DNA of 64,000 bases from Paracentrotus lividus. Its lineage: Eukaryota > Echinodermata > Echinoidea > Camarodonta > Echinidae. The notes beneath the pieces were generated by a model. That model ran no database searches. It had not been told where the DNA came from and saw only the letters and a program-made list of their open reading frames with translations. The DNA lies in the NCBI GenBank assembly GCA_940671915.1, contig CALNVZ010000174.1, positions 22,133,603 through 22,197,602 on the forward strand. Reading direction: 5' to 3'. A program made the position numbers and the translations under genes. Positions within the stretch are counted from its first letter, which is position 1, and every line of letters starts with the position of its first letter. This document shows positions 1 through 12,600 of the stretch, in pieces.

Positions 1-22
1 ACCGCATCCATACTACTTAACC

Positions 23-604
23 TAAACCGACCAGCCGTCGCGAAGCGACGGGAACTGAACGAACCCAGTAGACATATTTTGGCGAAAGTTTTGAAATATC
101 CTATAACAAGACCACAAATTCGTCGGTCAAAAATACCTTATTTTGAATTCATACTCACATTGAACATTTTGAAGTCTTTCCTCGAATTGGTGACATCTGC
201 AATTTTCACCATGAAGTAATAAACTAATAATGATACAAAAAATACAGGAAAATTTGAGTCCAATCAACGTTGTATATTTATCCGTGCGTCAGTTGTCCTT
301 CGCCATACGTCTTCGACAAGTAAATGACGTCATTGAAAAATGGCAGCGATGGCACCGAACATATGAGAAGAACAAGGCAACGGAAAAATTCATTGGTAAG
401 TCAAAAAGCTCTAATATATACTTCATTTTTAGTCGTCGTTACGCGTGAAACCATCATAGAAACCTTACAACAACATTTAACATTAGTTGAGTAAATTGAC
501 CAGTATAATTCACTGTCGCTCATCATCAGCTGATTATTACGCTGTAAATGGGGTGGTGGAAGTACAGCCCTGTGCCTTCTGGCACGGGGCTGTGTATAAG
601 GTTA
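23..604. mobile_element. Non-autonomous DNA transposon, copy 1 of the 656-bp family
   Basis: The stretch is alignable end to end with 14482-15137. Both copies begin TAAACCGACCAGCC followed by a GTCGC/GCGAC hairpin, and end with an AGCCC..GGGCT hairpin and a GTTA-like terminus. Flanks CTACTTAAC and CTACTAACC could be an eroded 9-bp target duplication. Short internal reading frames in the two copies do not agree with each other, so no protein is claimed. The superfamily is not recognised. Confidence 0.6.
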
Positions 605-1400
605 TCTACTAACCCTAAAACTGCACCAAGTCCCCGTCGGGGACGAATCGGCTGACGCGACTTGCAGCTGCACAAATGAGTCTGAAGTGTGTGGGGCTGG
701 TATACCCGAATCTCTCACAAGTAATATATTTTTTTAAAAAATGAACACACATTGAATTTAGTAATCTTTCCAGAGAATACAATAGAGCGAATTAGGGTTT
801 CCTCTCCCGACTCATCACTTATGTTGTACATAACAATGCTAGTGATGGATATTCTGAAGCGCAAAAATCCATTCCAAACACGTTAACTTGTGTTCATCAT
901 CGCAGTACGGCTACATGGCCGATTAGTAGACCCCCCAGGTACCGCGTCCATGCGAGAGCCGCAGCGCTCTGCTAGCAGCTAGCTAGGCGGCTAGAGTAGG
1001 CGGCTCTAGCGGGACCGTATGCTGCCCTCGCTGTTCAAAGCACAGCGATTTTTTCTATGCTCCGGGTCGATCCCTTCAAAAAAGAGTCACCAATCAATAT
1101 TCACGTAAATGAGTCAAATCCCTTTCTATCAGCCGCTGATTCGCCTTCGGCCCAGCGGTCTGTCTATAGTATAGGCATATACCACACGCACCCGAGCGTG
1201 CGTTAGCGTGAATGCAGCTGCACCGCGAGATAGCCTTTGGATAGGGGGGGTCGTCCCTGCCGACTCAACAGGGCCGCAGGCGAGTCGCAGAGCTGGCGCC
1301 CCACCGAAGCATCAGCGTCACTGCATTTACGTTTATCGCAGCACATACAGGAAGTTGGTGTAACGCTTTTATAAAATTGCGACATTGCTTCTAGTTAGAT
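605..1400. other. No gene seen; GC-rich unique-looking stretch
   Basis: No exon with recognisable protein similarity was found on either strand. Positions about 900-1300 are richer in G+C and CpG than their surroundings, with CTAG/AGCT-rich palindromic words near 970-1010. No repeat partner was noticed elsewhere in the window. Confidence 0.4.
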
Positions 1401-1467
1401 CTTGAGTTACTTACCAAAAAAACATTCCAAGGAATTATCCCTTGGAATTTTGGTAAGTAAGCTCAAG
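1401..1467. repeat. Near-perfect 67-nt hairpin
   Basis: Left arm 1401-1432 and right arm 1439-1467 pair over about 28 bp with one unpaired base and one 4-base bulge, leaving a 6-nt AATTAT loop. It lies about 360 bases past the donor of the minus-strand Siva exon 1, so in that orientation it is intronic. It could be the remnant of a short inverted-repeat element or a structured RNA. The loop is smaller than usual for a microRNA precursor. Confidence 0.6.
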
Positions 1468-1828
1468 ACTACATCACATCGGCTCACCCAAGAAAAGTAA
1501 ACCAAAACACCGAAAAGAACCGGATATGTTATGTGTTATCACTTTTTTTGCGCCGAAATCCACGGTTGGTCATTGGCATCGAAAATTCAGCATGCTACAC
1601 GTGACGCGTTATTGACCCAACCACGATGCACGTGAAAAACAGCAGAGCTATTTTATAATTACTACTAACCATGCTATACTTTACTCTAACTCACGTACTG
1701 GCTACTGCATCCCTTTATCAACTTAAGTAAGATAGACTAGTACTCGATCTAAAAAGGGAAAGAAAAAGAAGAAAAAGACAAAGAATATAATACCACGCTT
1801 GTAAAATCAATTCTTAAAACTGTCTTAC

Positions 1829-1949
1829 CATTAAACACTTTCATGTTTTCTTCTTTATTGACTTCCCATATTTCACTTCTCGTTGAGTCACATGCAATTT
1901 TCATTTGCAAGGAGAAATCGGCAGAGAAAGGATTCGGTCGTTTCGGCAT
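1829..1949 (-). CDS. SIVA1: Siva exon 1 (on the strand opposite to exons 2-4)
   Basis: Reading the minus strand from the ATG at 1949 gives MPKRPNPFSADFSLQMKI..., close to the human SIVA1 start (MPKRxxPF...LQxK). It ends after ..KVFN plus one base, followed by a consensus GTAAGA donor (1828 downward). The phase-1 end joins exactly to the + strand exon at 9376 (G+AT = Asp), giving KVFN-D-RTLQLLYSGQ, which matches the known exon 1/2 border of the family. No second MPKR exon was noticed on the + strand upstream of 9376. So this is exon 1 of the same gene placed in inverted orientation, or exon 1 of a diverged second copy. Confidence 0.85.
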
Positions 1950-2802
1950 TTTAACAAGTAGCTATCCAACGTATGATGATAATGATAGTAAGTCAATTCG
2001 AATGTCATATGGCTGATGAAAACAAGTAATAATATATATAAGACAGAGATTGAAAAAGTTTTTCGAAAGATCTGTAAGTTAGACTGTAACAAACTTCCAA
2101 CTGTCAGTTGCAGTTTTGACCACCACGTTTGTTTGATTCTCTATTGTTTACATCAAGACGGCGCGAAAAAACACGATCAACCTGTGCTCGCTTTCTTATC
2201 TTCCGAGCGCTATGAACGCTGAGGCATTCGCACGCTGCACCGCTCAAAGCTATCTGGGTAACAAGCGCTTCTTGCTGCTATATGCGCAAGCAAGCCGACT
2301 TTCGAGCCTAGAACAGATATCAGTCTTTTATTATCAGCTGGTCTTTAAAAATGGCGGGGATTTTAGAACACATTTGTCCAAAAAATCGTCGGTAAAAGAA
2401 AAGTATTGGATGTGGGGACAATCAACGTAAATTTCAAAGTGAGTAATATTTAACTTTGAATCTGTTCATTCTCATTGTATATAGTTACTGCTACGCCTCA
2501 CAAAATATGGTAGACTAAAATTATTTCAATTTGAAGAGTTCATTGTCCCAGTCGTTTATATTTGTTAGGACTGGGACCTGACCTAGATCATTTGAGAAAA
2601 TTGTGTACTAAATTAGAGTAAATAAATACAACTTTTAGCGGATAATATTAGTTGTCGAACACTTTCTTTCATAAATTGGTTATCAAATGCAATATCCTCT
2701 AAATTGTATATATTGATCAAAATTTCCACAAGTGAACATTCAAATTAAAGTCCCAGACCGGACGACAAAATGAAATAGCCAAAAACGAAAGCCGTAGTAT
2801 AA
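1950..2802. other. 5' flank of Siva exon 1 (minus orientation); no other gene
   Basis: This segment would carry the 5' UTR and promoter of the minus-strand Siva exon 1. No convincing TATA box was identified, and no protein-like exon was found. Around 2545-2580 there is a small hairpin (TGTCCCAGTC / GACTGGGAC). Confidence 0.35.
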
Positions 2803-3902
2803 AGGGCGTATCCAGGGGGGGCGCAACAGGTGCGCGCGCCCCCCTATGGTGCCGACTAAAAATAAAAAAAAAGGAGGAGAAAAAGGGGAGAAAGAAGGAA
2901 AAGGAAAGAAAAGAAGAAAAAAAAAAGAAAGAGAAGGCAATAAGGCTCATGCTTGTACAATTTTCGCCGAAATAGGCCTATTAATTTGGGTTCTAAACGA
3001 CCAAACTAAGGGATGGGCCACGAGCCCGATCTTTCTCAATTGTATTTTGCAATAATTGCTCAAACGCCCTTTTTTAAGAGAAAAAAATACATTATGACGA
3101 AAAAGTAAAAATATTTAAAACTAAAAGTTTCAAAATTTCACAAAAGAGGCACGTCTTGACCTCTGCCTCCTGGCGCCGCGTCGCCCCTGGAATACATAGT
3201 GGCCTCATGGCGTATTAGAAAGTACCCCTTTATTAATTCAAAATAACTTTTTTGAAACCCCAAATTTTTGGCTCCGCTTCGCGCTCGCTTGATGCCAAAT
3301 CAAATGCACAATCATAACTCTAAATTTTACCTTAAAAAAATATTCTAAACCTCAAATTTTCGGCTTCGCGCTTCTGCGCCGGCTGACACCCAAAAAATGC
3401 ACAATAATAGTTTCTAAATTTTACTTAAATAAAATTTTTAAAAACCCCAAATTTTTGGCTCGCGCTTCGGCAGTCTCGCTAGATACCAAATCATAGATGC
3501 ACAATATAAACTCAATTTACCTTTAAAAAATTTTAGCTCGCGCTTCGGCGCTCGCGGATACTAAATTGGGTCATCTATACACAATAATCTACCAATTTTC
3601 TAGTACTAGGAAAATGCCCCATTTATATTATTTCATATAACTTTAAAAACTCACATTTTCGACTCTCGTCGCGCTCGCAGATTCCAATTCAGAAGGGTAT
3701 ATAATGCACACATAAAATAGGTTTCTAACGCAACATACGTTGTCTTTAGGTATAGAAACTATGTAACATTTGTGATAACTTGAAAAAAATGGTGGAATTC
3801 CATGTACAATATGAATTAGAAAGAACCCCCTCCCCCTTCCCTGGACGCGATAAAAAATTTCCTTGCGCCCCCCCTATTGGGGAAAATCCTGGAATACGCC
3901 CT
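2803..3902. mobile_element. 1.1-kb TIR element with clustered GC-rich subterminal repeats
   Basis: The ends are inverted: AGGGCGTATCCAGG at the left and CCTGGAATACGCCCT at the right, both continuing into G-rich or C-rich runs with GGGGCGC-type sequence. Inside, GCTCGCGCTTCGGCGCTCGC-like words recur about every 100-120 bp (near 3275, 3365, 3460, 3540, 3665), separated by AT-rich DNA. No transposase frame is visible. The architecture matches the elements at 24078-25290 and 58342-58643. Confidence 0.65.
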
Positions 3903-4495
3903 GAATAAAACAAACAATTCAAATTAAGCGTTTTTATTGTCCATCTAGAAGTATTTAGATAAAAGAATTGACCGAACCTCGGACCAGGCCGACCCTCCGA
4001 ATACTGTAAAATTACCCCTAATTTAAAGGTCCGAGTGATACGTCAAAAAATGTTAATGGAATGCAACCAGCAGTCTTGTGCCAGGCATGATTGACTTTGC
4101 CTTTCATTTCATAACGATAGAATTCTAGCTCCACAGGGCGTCTAATTGTCCTGACATAGCAAATACAAATCGTGTTTCTTCAAGGCGAAACAGCAATCAT
4201 GCCTAGCCGCAGGTACTGCGTGTAGCATTCCATAACATTTTGTGACGTCATTCACTCGCACTTTTAATTAGGTAATTTACAAGTATTCGGGAGGTGGTGG
4301 CCTGAGTGAGCCGTCGCGTTCATCTTTTAATTAAATACTTTCTAGTATAGTGACAATTAAAAAATCGCCTATAATTTGGAATTATTGTTATTATAAGCAT
4401 ATTGCTTTCCGTTTTTAGCTATTTTCATTTATGTGCGGCTCGGTCTAGGGCTTTAACTACGTAATCTGTCCAAGTTGTCCTGCTGCTGAGTGTGT
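3903..4495. other. No gene seen
   Basis: Mixed-composition DNA without a recognisable exon or repeat partner. Confidence 0.35.
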
Positions 4496-4765
4496 CTAAA
4501 AATAAAAAAAACAAACAACCAAAACAAACACAAACAAACAAAAACATAAAACAACATAACATAAACATACATAACATAACAATAACATAACATAACATAA
4601 CAAAACAGACAAAACAAACAAAACACAAACAAACAAAACAAAACATGACAAACAAAACAAAAACAAAACAAAACAAAACAAAAACAAAACAAAACAAAAC
4701 AAAACCTAAAACTAAAACACAAAATCAAAACAAAACAAAACAAAACAACAAACAAAAACAAAAGT
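4496..4765. repeat. A/C-only simple repeat, (AAAAC)n and (CATAA)n-like
   Basis: About 270 bases built almost only from A and C with some T: AAAAC, AAACA and ACATA motifs in irregular succession. The minus-strand frames across it are low-complexity Phe/Cys/Val strings and are artefacts. Confidence 0.85.
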
Positions 4766-4879
4766 GGTAAACAAACCTGAAAAATTCAACAACACGCCCA
4801 TTACCTCAGAATCCTATCATCCTCACGCCGTACCATAGACACAGACATACCAGAAGGTCACGATGAAAAGTCTGGACCC

Positions 4880-5167
4880 CGGTTGCATAAAACTATTTCT
4901 TAACGCCGGATTTTTTCGGTTGAAAAATATTGAAAGACTCCTGTTAAAGTTCGAAAACTCGGTTACAATATTTTCTGGATTTTTTACAATGTTTTTTTCC
5001 CATTGCATAAAAACATCAAGAGTTTTCAAAAAGTATTTATGCAATTTACATTTTTTAGGGAGTTTTTAAAAACTCGGGTTTGGATAACCTTAAGAAATAG
5101 GTTTATACCATAAGCTAGTTTTCTTAAACCGAGAAACTCGGTTAGAAAAAAGTTTTATGCAACACCA
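4880..5167. mobile_element. Short inverted-repeat element (MITE), GGTTGCATAAAAC ends
   Basis: The left end GGTTGCATAAAACTATTTCTTAAC is mirrored at the right by GTTAGAAAAAAGTTTTATGCAACAC. Inner parts of the arms (AACTCGG / CCGAG) also pair. About 290 bp, with no coding capacity. Confidence 0.6.
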
Positions 5168-5596
5168 CCTGAAAGTAATGAAAAAAAAATATCCATAACA
5201 AGAAGGCATAAGTTTAGCAGTAGGGGGCCGTATGTATTCATTTAATGCATGACGTCGCTTCCGAGGATATCGACAACATGATTGGCGAGCATGCACTACG
5301 AACATACGTATTTCCCATTACAAGTCATGATTTGTACGACATCATGTTTCACCCCACACAAGCAAAAACCATCTGGACTAATGACAAGACTCAGTAGAAA
5401 ACTTTCAGAAAACAACTTAATTTTCACTTTTTTAAATTAACATTTTCACTTTATCTTTCTTCATAACTGATGTGGTCGGATTGTTCCTTTCACTTATCTC
5501 CTGCCTGATGTTTTTGAGTTTCTCTTTCTTTCTTCTTGGATGAAATATCTATTTTTTAAAGTCCACTTCTGAAAATTTCCCGCACGTTTTTTTGTG

Positions 5597-6143
5597 CGGG
5601 AAAAGGACAAAAAAATAAAGTGATGTTTAATTTTTTTTTTACATGATTTGATTTGAAATTTTATCCAAACCTATTCACTGTGTTCTATATAATGACAATA
5701 TGACATATGCTACTACTTTATTTGAGCTGAAAGTTTATTTAGCAAAGGAAATAACCTTCAAGATAAAACAACATTGACAGTTCAAAATTTCACAACATTA
5801 TGGCAGTTTGTGTCCAGAGGTTCATACTAAAGTTTGACATCGTATTAGAGTGGTTTCACCCTTATTTTCCACATTATGACCCTCATAATACGATGTGCAA
5901 TACTTTTAGTTTGACCTCGGGACCAAACTGCTCATAATTTTGGGGAAAAATTTTGACGCTTGTCATGTTATTTTATCTAAGGTTTTCCTCTTTTTGCAAT
6001 AAACTTTTCAAGCTTCCAAAGTTAAGTAGTCAGCATATGTCTATGTCATTAAGACACCAGTGAATAGGTTTCTGGATTAAATGTTCAAATCAAAATCAAT
6101 GAAAAAAATATAAACATCACTTATTTTTTTGTCCTGTTCCCGC
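5597..6143. mobile_element. Foldback element, arms about 260 bp
   Basis: The sequence from CGGGAAAAGGACAAAAAAAT (5597) inward is mirrored, with divergence, by the sequence running back from 6143 (ATTTTTTTGTCCTGTTCCCG). Paired words include the AAGTGATGTTTA / TAAACATCACTT, CCTATTCACTG / CAGTGAATAGG and ATAATACGATG-type centre. The symmetry centre is near 5870. No coding capacity. Confidence 0.7.
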
Positions 6144-6150
6144 CATAAGG

Positions 6151-7650
6151 TGCCCAAGTCTGCGCACCTAAAATTTGACCTCAATTTCAATAAAAAGTAA
6201 AGTATTATTTTAAGATTCATCGATATTATTCCATTCTTCATATTCTATTGATCCATGAAGCAAAAAATCTCAAGAATTAATTTACAAGAACAATGTTTTT
6301 TTACGATTTTTCGAAGGGCTGTCATTTTGTATTGCAGAATTGAATAGTGCCCATGTCTGCGCACTAACTTATTTTGCACGCAAATCAAGCGCACGCAAAT
6401 TTTTGACTTTCTTTTTTTGAGAATGGTTGAAATTTTCAGGGTAGCAAATATAACTTTCTGAAAACCATTTTTAATCAAATTTGTTCGCATTTTTTGTATC
6501 AAAATAGATTGTTGAGGTTAAGATTGCAGGGGGGCGTTTCACGAAACCATGGACAAGTTAGTCATATCTTTATCCGCCAACCACGTAGTTAGCTCCAATC
6601 TTACTAAGTCGGTTACACGAAGCTTTTCCAAGTTAGACAACTTGTGATATCGATGTTATCGGAGATGATGTCATCGAGTAATAGCCTTAATCACGGTTTC
6701 GCTGATATTTAGAAATTGTGGTTTAGCAAAATTTTCAATATTATCGAAAATTGAAGTGATAAAATCAGTCAATAACAGTATGAAAACTCATAAAATTATG
6801 TATAATTTATATAATGTGTATTAAAACGTACAATCTTTCTTACTGCATACATGTATATTTAGAAGGTGTCAATCATGAAATTAATAAGTCCACGTCAGAA
6901 CATGAGATGGGTACCCCCGGATGCGCTAATTTGATAGTTTCGTAAATCAGACTATAAAAAAGTATGCTAGCTGATAATGGAGCTAGATTGAGGTTTTCCC
7001 TAAATTTTCTGTTTGCTGACAAAAAGAAATCAATACTCATAGTGCATTGTAATTTTTTAAAAATCTATTTAAAATTACTTATTTTGGGACTATTAGATCG
7101 ATTTTAACTACCAACGTAGTCTCTGCGTGTCTCTAGCTTTATGGTAGGCTAAATAATGCTTTTGCAATTTACTCAATATTATTTCTTGATTGGATATATT
7201 ACTAGATATTATTTCTTTATTGGATATTAAAAGCACTCAATTGTTAAGAACCATTTATTTTCTGCATATTAGACCAAAATCCTGAGGTTGTCACATTTTG
7301 TATGAACAAAAATGAGATAATCGAGATTGTCGCGGCAAATACAATTCGCCCAAACCGATCGCTTGCCATAAATTGCGTTTGATTGACGTATCAGCGCTCT
7401 CCAAAAGATATGACAGGTTCGGAGCTGTCATAAGTATTTAGTCAGCTTGTTGTCCTCGATCTTGTCAGAGAGGGCTTCGTGGAACCCGCTTGTGGACAAG
7501 TTGTTTACTATCTCCGATTTAGTCAAGAAGTTAGACTTATGACGGTTTCGTGAAACGCCCCCCAGGTTCATATTAGCTAGGGGTTTTGTTCTATAAAATT
7601 CGGGCATTTACGTGGGTGCGCAGACATGGGCACCGCGCAGACTTAGGCAC
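6151..7650. mobile_element. Outer inverted-repeat element with GTCTGCGCAC motifs, interrupted
   Basis: GTGCCCAAGTCTGCGCACC (6151) and GTGCCCATGTCTGCGCAC (about 6347) on the left are mirrored on the right by GTGCGCAGACATGGGCAC and GCGCAGACTTAGGCAC (7617-7650). The middle is occupied by the separate element 6529-7563, which suggests a nested insertion. No protein-coding frame is visible. Confidence 0.5.
6529..7563. mobile_element. 1.0-kb TIR element, GGGGCGTTTCACGAAACC ends
   Basis: The left end GGGGGGCGTTTCACGAAACC and right end GGTTTCGTGAAACGCCCCCC are perfect inverted repeats. The arms continue imperfectly (GACAAGTTAGTCATAT / AAGTTAGACTTATGA). The same terminal style (GGGGCGTTTCxxGAAA) recurs at 9775-9908, 26721-26856, 41024-41187 and 48504-48726. 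No transposase is visible. Confidence 0.75.
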
Positions 7651-7669
7651 TCTCACCATACCATGAGTA

Positions 7670-7895
7670 GGATGGGGGGGTCCGTTGTCCGGACACTTAA
7701 CAAAAATGAAGCCTGCTTGTTTGTCTCAGGATTAAGCCAAAAATATATGTTGAATGATGCTTATCTTCATCAATATTTGATGTGTAGAATATTTTCTATC
7801 ACTTTGTTCCAAAAAACTACAAAAAGATTGCTTGTAAACCTTTTCAAATGGCTGGTCAAAATCGTCTATCCGGATAAACAACCTGTCCGGATATA
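7670..7895. mobile_element. MITE with GTCCGTTGTCCGGAC end, copy 1
   Basis: It begins GGTCCGTTGTCCGGACACTTAA and ends TCCGGATAAACAACCTGTCCGG. A second copy with the same ends sits at 23853-24075, where the termini are better preserved. About 225 bp, AT-rich interior, no coding capacity. Confidence 0.6.
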
Positions 7896-9289
7896 CAGCA
7901 ACTGGGTATACTACTAGTCATGCTAGTCATGCTAGTAGACTCTTTACATCGAAATGCCTACAAGTTTGTTCATACAGAGCCAGAGGACAATGCATTTTGA
8001 TTGTTGGGCGCTCTGATTAGCTATCGCGTGGAGCTCCGCCTCCTGGTTGCGATGACTGAAGTGCGTTGACCGTAACTGAACAACGCGATTCAGCTGTTCC
8101 CGATAAAGACCGCTTTTGTCATGCTCGCTGTCAATCATAACCAAAGTGGACCCATTTCGCAAGAAAAACTGCAAGACTCGACTTTACAAAACTCTGCGCC
8201 GCAAAGCTACTCTTTCAACACATTTTAGAATAAAGAAGAAAAATATAAAAAGGAACTTCAACGAATCCACTGTCGGACTACGCCTGACAGTTGAAAACGT
8301 ATAAAGAAATGAGGACTTACCAAAAAAATTAATGACGAATCTAAATTTTATCGTGACTATTGTTCATTGGAAGGCACAATGGTAGTCTATTTCATATGCT
8401 AACGTGATCATTCGAGCGTAGTGCATAAATTATGGAGTAAAAATTTCTACGTATTCTATGCCAGAAACCTCGTCCAAAGTCAAAGACTAACGAGTAACGG
8501 TCGTTAGCCTAGTCAAACAACAAATGTCAGAATTTATGTCTTATTATTATGAGATTCCAACATGCTGAAAATGCAATTTATTTGATAGCTCACTTTGATA
8601 CTGACTATAACTACAAATTGTGCCTTTGTGGAAGGTGGCAACTAAAGGCAAAAATGAGTCCAATTCAACGAACATGAAACATGGCTAAGAATAATTAAGT
8701 TTATAGATCTAGATTCTAGTTCAAATTTCAAATTAAAATTAACTAGGCCTTAGGAGTCTAGGGCCTAGTTTGGGGTTTTTGTTTTTCTTTTTGGGGTTTT
8801 ATGTTTTTCAACCCTCACCTTGGCTCAGTGAGTGAGTTTGAGTTCATGATTTTTTCCATTTTCTTCAAAATTTCCAATGATTAACTTTTTAGTTCTATAT
8901 TCCAAATCGCAAGTTCTGGAATTAGGCCTAAGGCTAAGCTACCCTCTATTATTCAAATTCAATATTTGTATGAAGCTTCTTCTTCTTCTTCTTCTTCTTC
9001 CTCCGTTTGCTTCGGAGCAAAGCACTTATCGGCAATATCATGAATATGATGTGATGATCATTAAAGACAAAAAATTGTCTTCCTCTATATAATTACAAGT
9101 GAACTTTAGCACTGGTAAACAATTATGTTAGATCATGTAGATGGACCGTAGGTGGACCTTGACTGAATGATTCAGTAAATTTGAGGTTGCAATGATATGC
9201 ACCCTGGATCCATATTTTTCAAAATATGTATTGGGCGAATGGTGAATATATATTTTTGTGTGGTTTATGCTCATTAATCCAACAATGCC

Positions 9290-9300
<11 letters not shown>
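7896..9300. other. No gene seen; includes a CTT microsatellite
   Basis: Positions 7970-8300 are more GC-balanced and carry frames open for 60-76 codons on both strands, but nothing protein-like was recognised. A (CTT)n run occurs near 8976-9000. The rest is AT-rich with no repeat partner noticed. Confidence 0.35.

Positions 9301-9362
<62 letters not shown>
9301..9362. repeat. Poly(T) run of about 62 bases next to a splice acceptor
   Basis: An uninterrupted T run ends 13 bases before the AG of the Siva exon 2 acceptor and so doubles as its polypyrimidine tract. Such a run is also a weak point for assembly, which matters because exon 1 lies in the wrong orientation on the far side of it. Confidence 0.9.
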
Positions 9363-9363
<1 letters not shown>

Positions 9364-9375
9364 GTCTTCCAACAG

Positions 9376-9600
9376 ATCGCACATTACAACTTCTCTACAG
9401 TGGTCAGAAAACTATGGCTACCCAAGGTCAGGAGGTGGAGATGATGGAAGACTCCCCGTTTAACCAAGACATCAAGAATGAAACACCAACACCTTTCAGT
9501 AGTCCAAGCCCTCCATCCCATCCTAACAATCAGTTCAGACTGAGCGCATCAGGGCAACTAGTTTACAAAAACTCACCTCACAAGAAGACAAAACCACAAG
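9376..9600 (+). CDS. SIVA1: Siva exon 2
   Basis: The acceptor TTCCAACAG precedes it and the donor GTAAGT follows. It enters and leaves in phase 1. The product starts (D)RTLQLLYSGQ and ends RLSASGQLVYKNSPHKKTKPQ, matching the helix segment and the MLIGPDGRLIR-like segment of vertebrate Siva. Confidence 0.88.
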
Positions 9601-12600
9601 GTAAGTTTCTGTGATAATGCTATTAGGCTTGTACATGAGCTTCAGTTGTAAATAAAATTGGTGGCAGAGTTGAACATGAAACTGGGGAAACCTGTAGATT
9701 TCCCATGGAATTCACTGAAAATAGACCACCCTCAGAATTTTCAGATTGACAAGGACACTATCTTAAGGTTTTCTGGGGCCCGTTTCTCGAAACCGTCATA
9801 AGTCTAAGTTCGTGGACATCCCATTGAAACGCGTGTTAATTCTACAACACGTGTCCCTATGGATTGTCCAAGAACTTAGACTTATGACGGTTTCGAGAAA
9901 CGTGCCCCTGGAAGCTAGAATTAGAGAAGGGAAAGTTAATATCCATGGCAAAGTATAAATAAGATCATAATCTATCATTTCTCAACAACAAAAAAATCAT
10001 GAAGAAACTAGATCAACGAAACCTGCATTATTTGATAACTTTTTGAACTCGGAAGGCAACTTTACTGATACAAAAATGTGAAGACCTGCATTCTTCATTT
10101 ATAAAAAATTTAAATTTGCATTGCCATGTATAAAGTATTGTAATGTTTTATATTTGGTCATATTCAAACATGAGTGACGTAACATTTGGACTGATAGAAG
10201 GGCACATATCTTTACACTTGTAGGTTATGAATTGATCAGGACTACCATATTATGTATAATGTAGGAGTGCCATGTGTCATTACCAGTTGGATTTGAATTT
10301 TACAACTGGTCCTGGAAATCATGATTTAAAAACAGTGCATGAGTCACACGACAGAAACAAGACACTGGTTTCTGACCCTCAATGGTTATGGTTAGATCTG
10401 TGCCCAAGTACATCTCCAAGGATACCATGCAGTTGCATGCAGAATTATTCAACCCCCATGATATAAGGAGTACACATATTCTTAAAAGAATTTGCTTTGT
10501 TTCTTAATGGAATGAAATATATCAAACAAATTATATATCAAATTAAAGGTAAGACAATAGCCTTTCATTTGATCAACAGTAGCAATCGTGTTAATTCATG
10601 CATGGACAGATATGGTCAATTGAACAAATTAATGTCATTTTCATACCTTACTGTGACCACTGAGGCATAACTTGCAATGCATCAATGGTTTTGGCTCGGT
10701 CATTCAGGTTTTGAATTAAGTACATCATATGCTTTAATTTGATATATGACTCAAAGTATTTTAATTCGTATTACTAATTTTAGAAACATTTTTTGACGAA
10801 CAGACTTCGAGTGAAAATTTCTTCCGTTGACTTTGTACAGGGTTTCTACACCAGAATCAAAATCTCAATTTCAATTCCTCTGAAAATGAACAAAACCGAC
10901 TGAGATATCAAGAAATGTACATCAAATGAAAGAATATAATTTCAGCTATCAAAAATTAGAATGACCATGTCATGACCATCGAAGCATTACAAGTTATGCT
11001 TCAGTAATCACGGAAAGGTATTAAAATGACATAATTTGCTCAATCGACCATATCAGTTTATGCCTGAATGAACACGATTTCTAAAGTTGATTAAATTAGA
11101 GGCTATTGTCTTGTCTTAAATTTGATATATAATTTGGTTGATGTTACAAACACATTTCTCATTTAATAAAGAACCAAACTAAAATTTTGAGTATGAATAC
11201 CTGCACTCATACTATGGGGGTTGAATAAATCTGCATGCAACTGTAAGTGCTAGTATATGTACATGAATAGTGTACCTGTCTGACATTTATTGTCCTTATC
11301 AATCATTCCCTCTCTGTGGAAAATGGTCCACCTCTATATGTCGTGAGTGACACGACATCCAAAACTTGAGTGACACAACCAGTGACTTTAATGCAACAAT
11401 TCAAGTAAATAACTAGATCGAAATTACCTGTGTGTATATGCCATGTTAAAGTAGTCCATGATAATTACTTTAAGCAAAAAAAAATCTGAAAAAAATGACG
11501 AGATATAAGAATAAGAGGCATTTAAAGCACCATAGTCCCATATGTGCAAATTCCTGTTTGATCAATTATTCAGCGTAAGAAAACTGGATCACATAATGTT
11601 TGAACTTAAATAATTGCTTGCCTTGTAAAGAAACCTTTGTGTTGATTTCAGATCCTTATTTGCATTTTCAAAGGCACAGCGCCATATTAAAATTTCAGCT
11701 AAATGCCCCACTTAGTTTGAATATGACCATTTGTATAATAGGTGTCTCTAGATCAAAGTTATCAAGAGACATGTTTTTACTGAATTTTTACAGAATTTTT
11801 TTTCTGTTAATTCCAGATTCTTCAAAGGTGATGTGCAGTATTTGTCGAAATCCTGGTATGCCCGTCCACTTTGTTTGTGCCCATTGTGAGAAGAGCCTGT
11901 GCTATGGATGCAGGCAAATCTGTGTCAACTGTGAGAGTGGGTTCTGCTCAAATTGCTCAACAATCAAGTGAGTAATCACCTTACCGCCCCCCCCCCCTTT
12001 CTCTTTCCTCCCGGATCTATGCCTCCATCATTAAAGGTGATAGGAGATCAGATGTGTTTTTAGTTTGTCCATTTGCTCTGTATTCCCAATAATATATGTA
12101 TAGAAATGAGGTATGAACTTAAAATTTGATGACGGTATGTGATGGTATATATCGTGATGGTAGTTATCATCATGGGAAGACGATCTGATTACATTTTGGA
12201 GTAAGCAGGTCAAGGCTTGCAATCATTGTATTTATTCAATGTAAATTTATGTCCATTTAGGTTGCAAGGAGTGGTTAAACTTTCATGGAATCTTTTATTC
12301 TTATAATGATGACAATAGACTCTTACATTTACATAGACTCAATAGCCTACTTGTGTTATTTTAATAAACTTTTAATTGGTACAGTGGACGTTCTGTATAA
12401 AGAGTTCTGTAATACCTGAGATAACAAACTATCTTTCTTGACAAAATGAAATCATTTGATTTTTATTGTTTATTTATTACTGATATATCAAGCAAAATTT
12501 CCTTGTCTCAAGGGCTCTCAAATTGTATGTCTCTAATTTGCTGATTCAACCTGTATAAATACATGTATACACTTTACTTGAACAATTTTGTAACAGTGCG

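Noticed and set aside
4425-4761. Overlapping minus-strand frames rich in Phe, Cys and Val
   Set aside because: They arise from the (AAAAC)n simple repeat; no start context, splice sites or domain.
9128-9382. Poly-Lys (minus) and poly-Phe (plus) frames
   Set aside because: Products of the T62 run; only the part after 9375 is real coding sequence.
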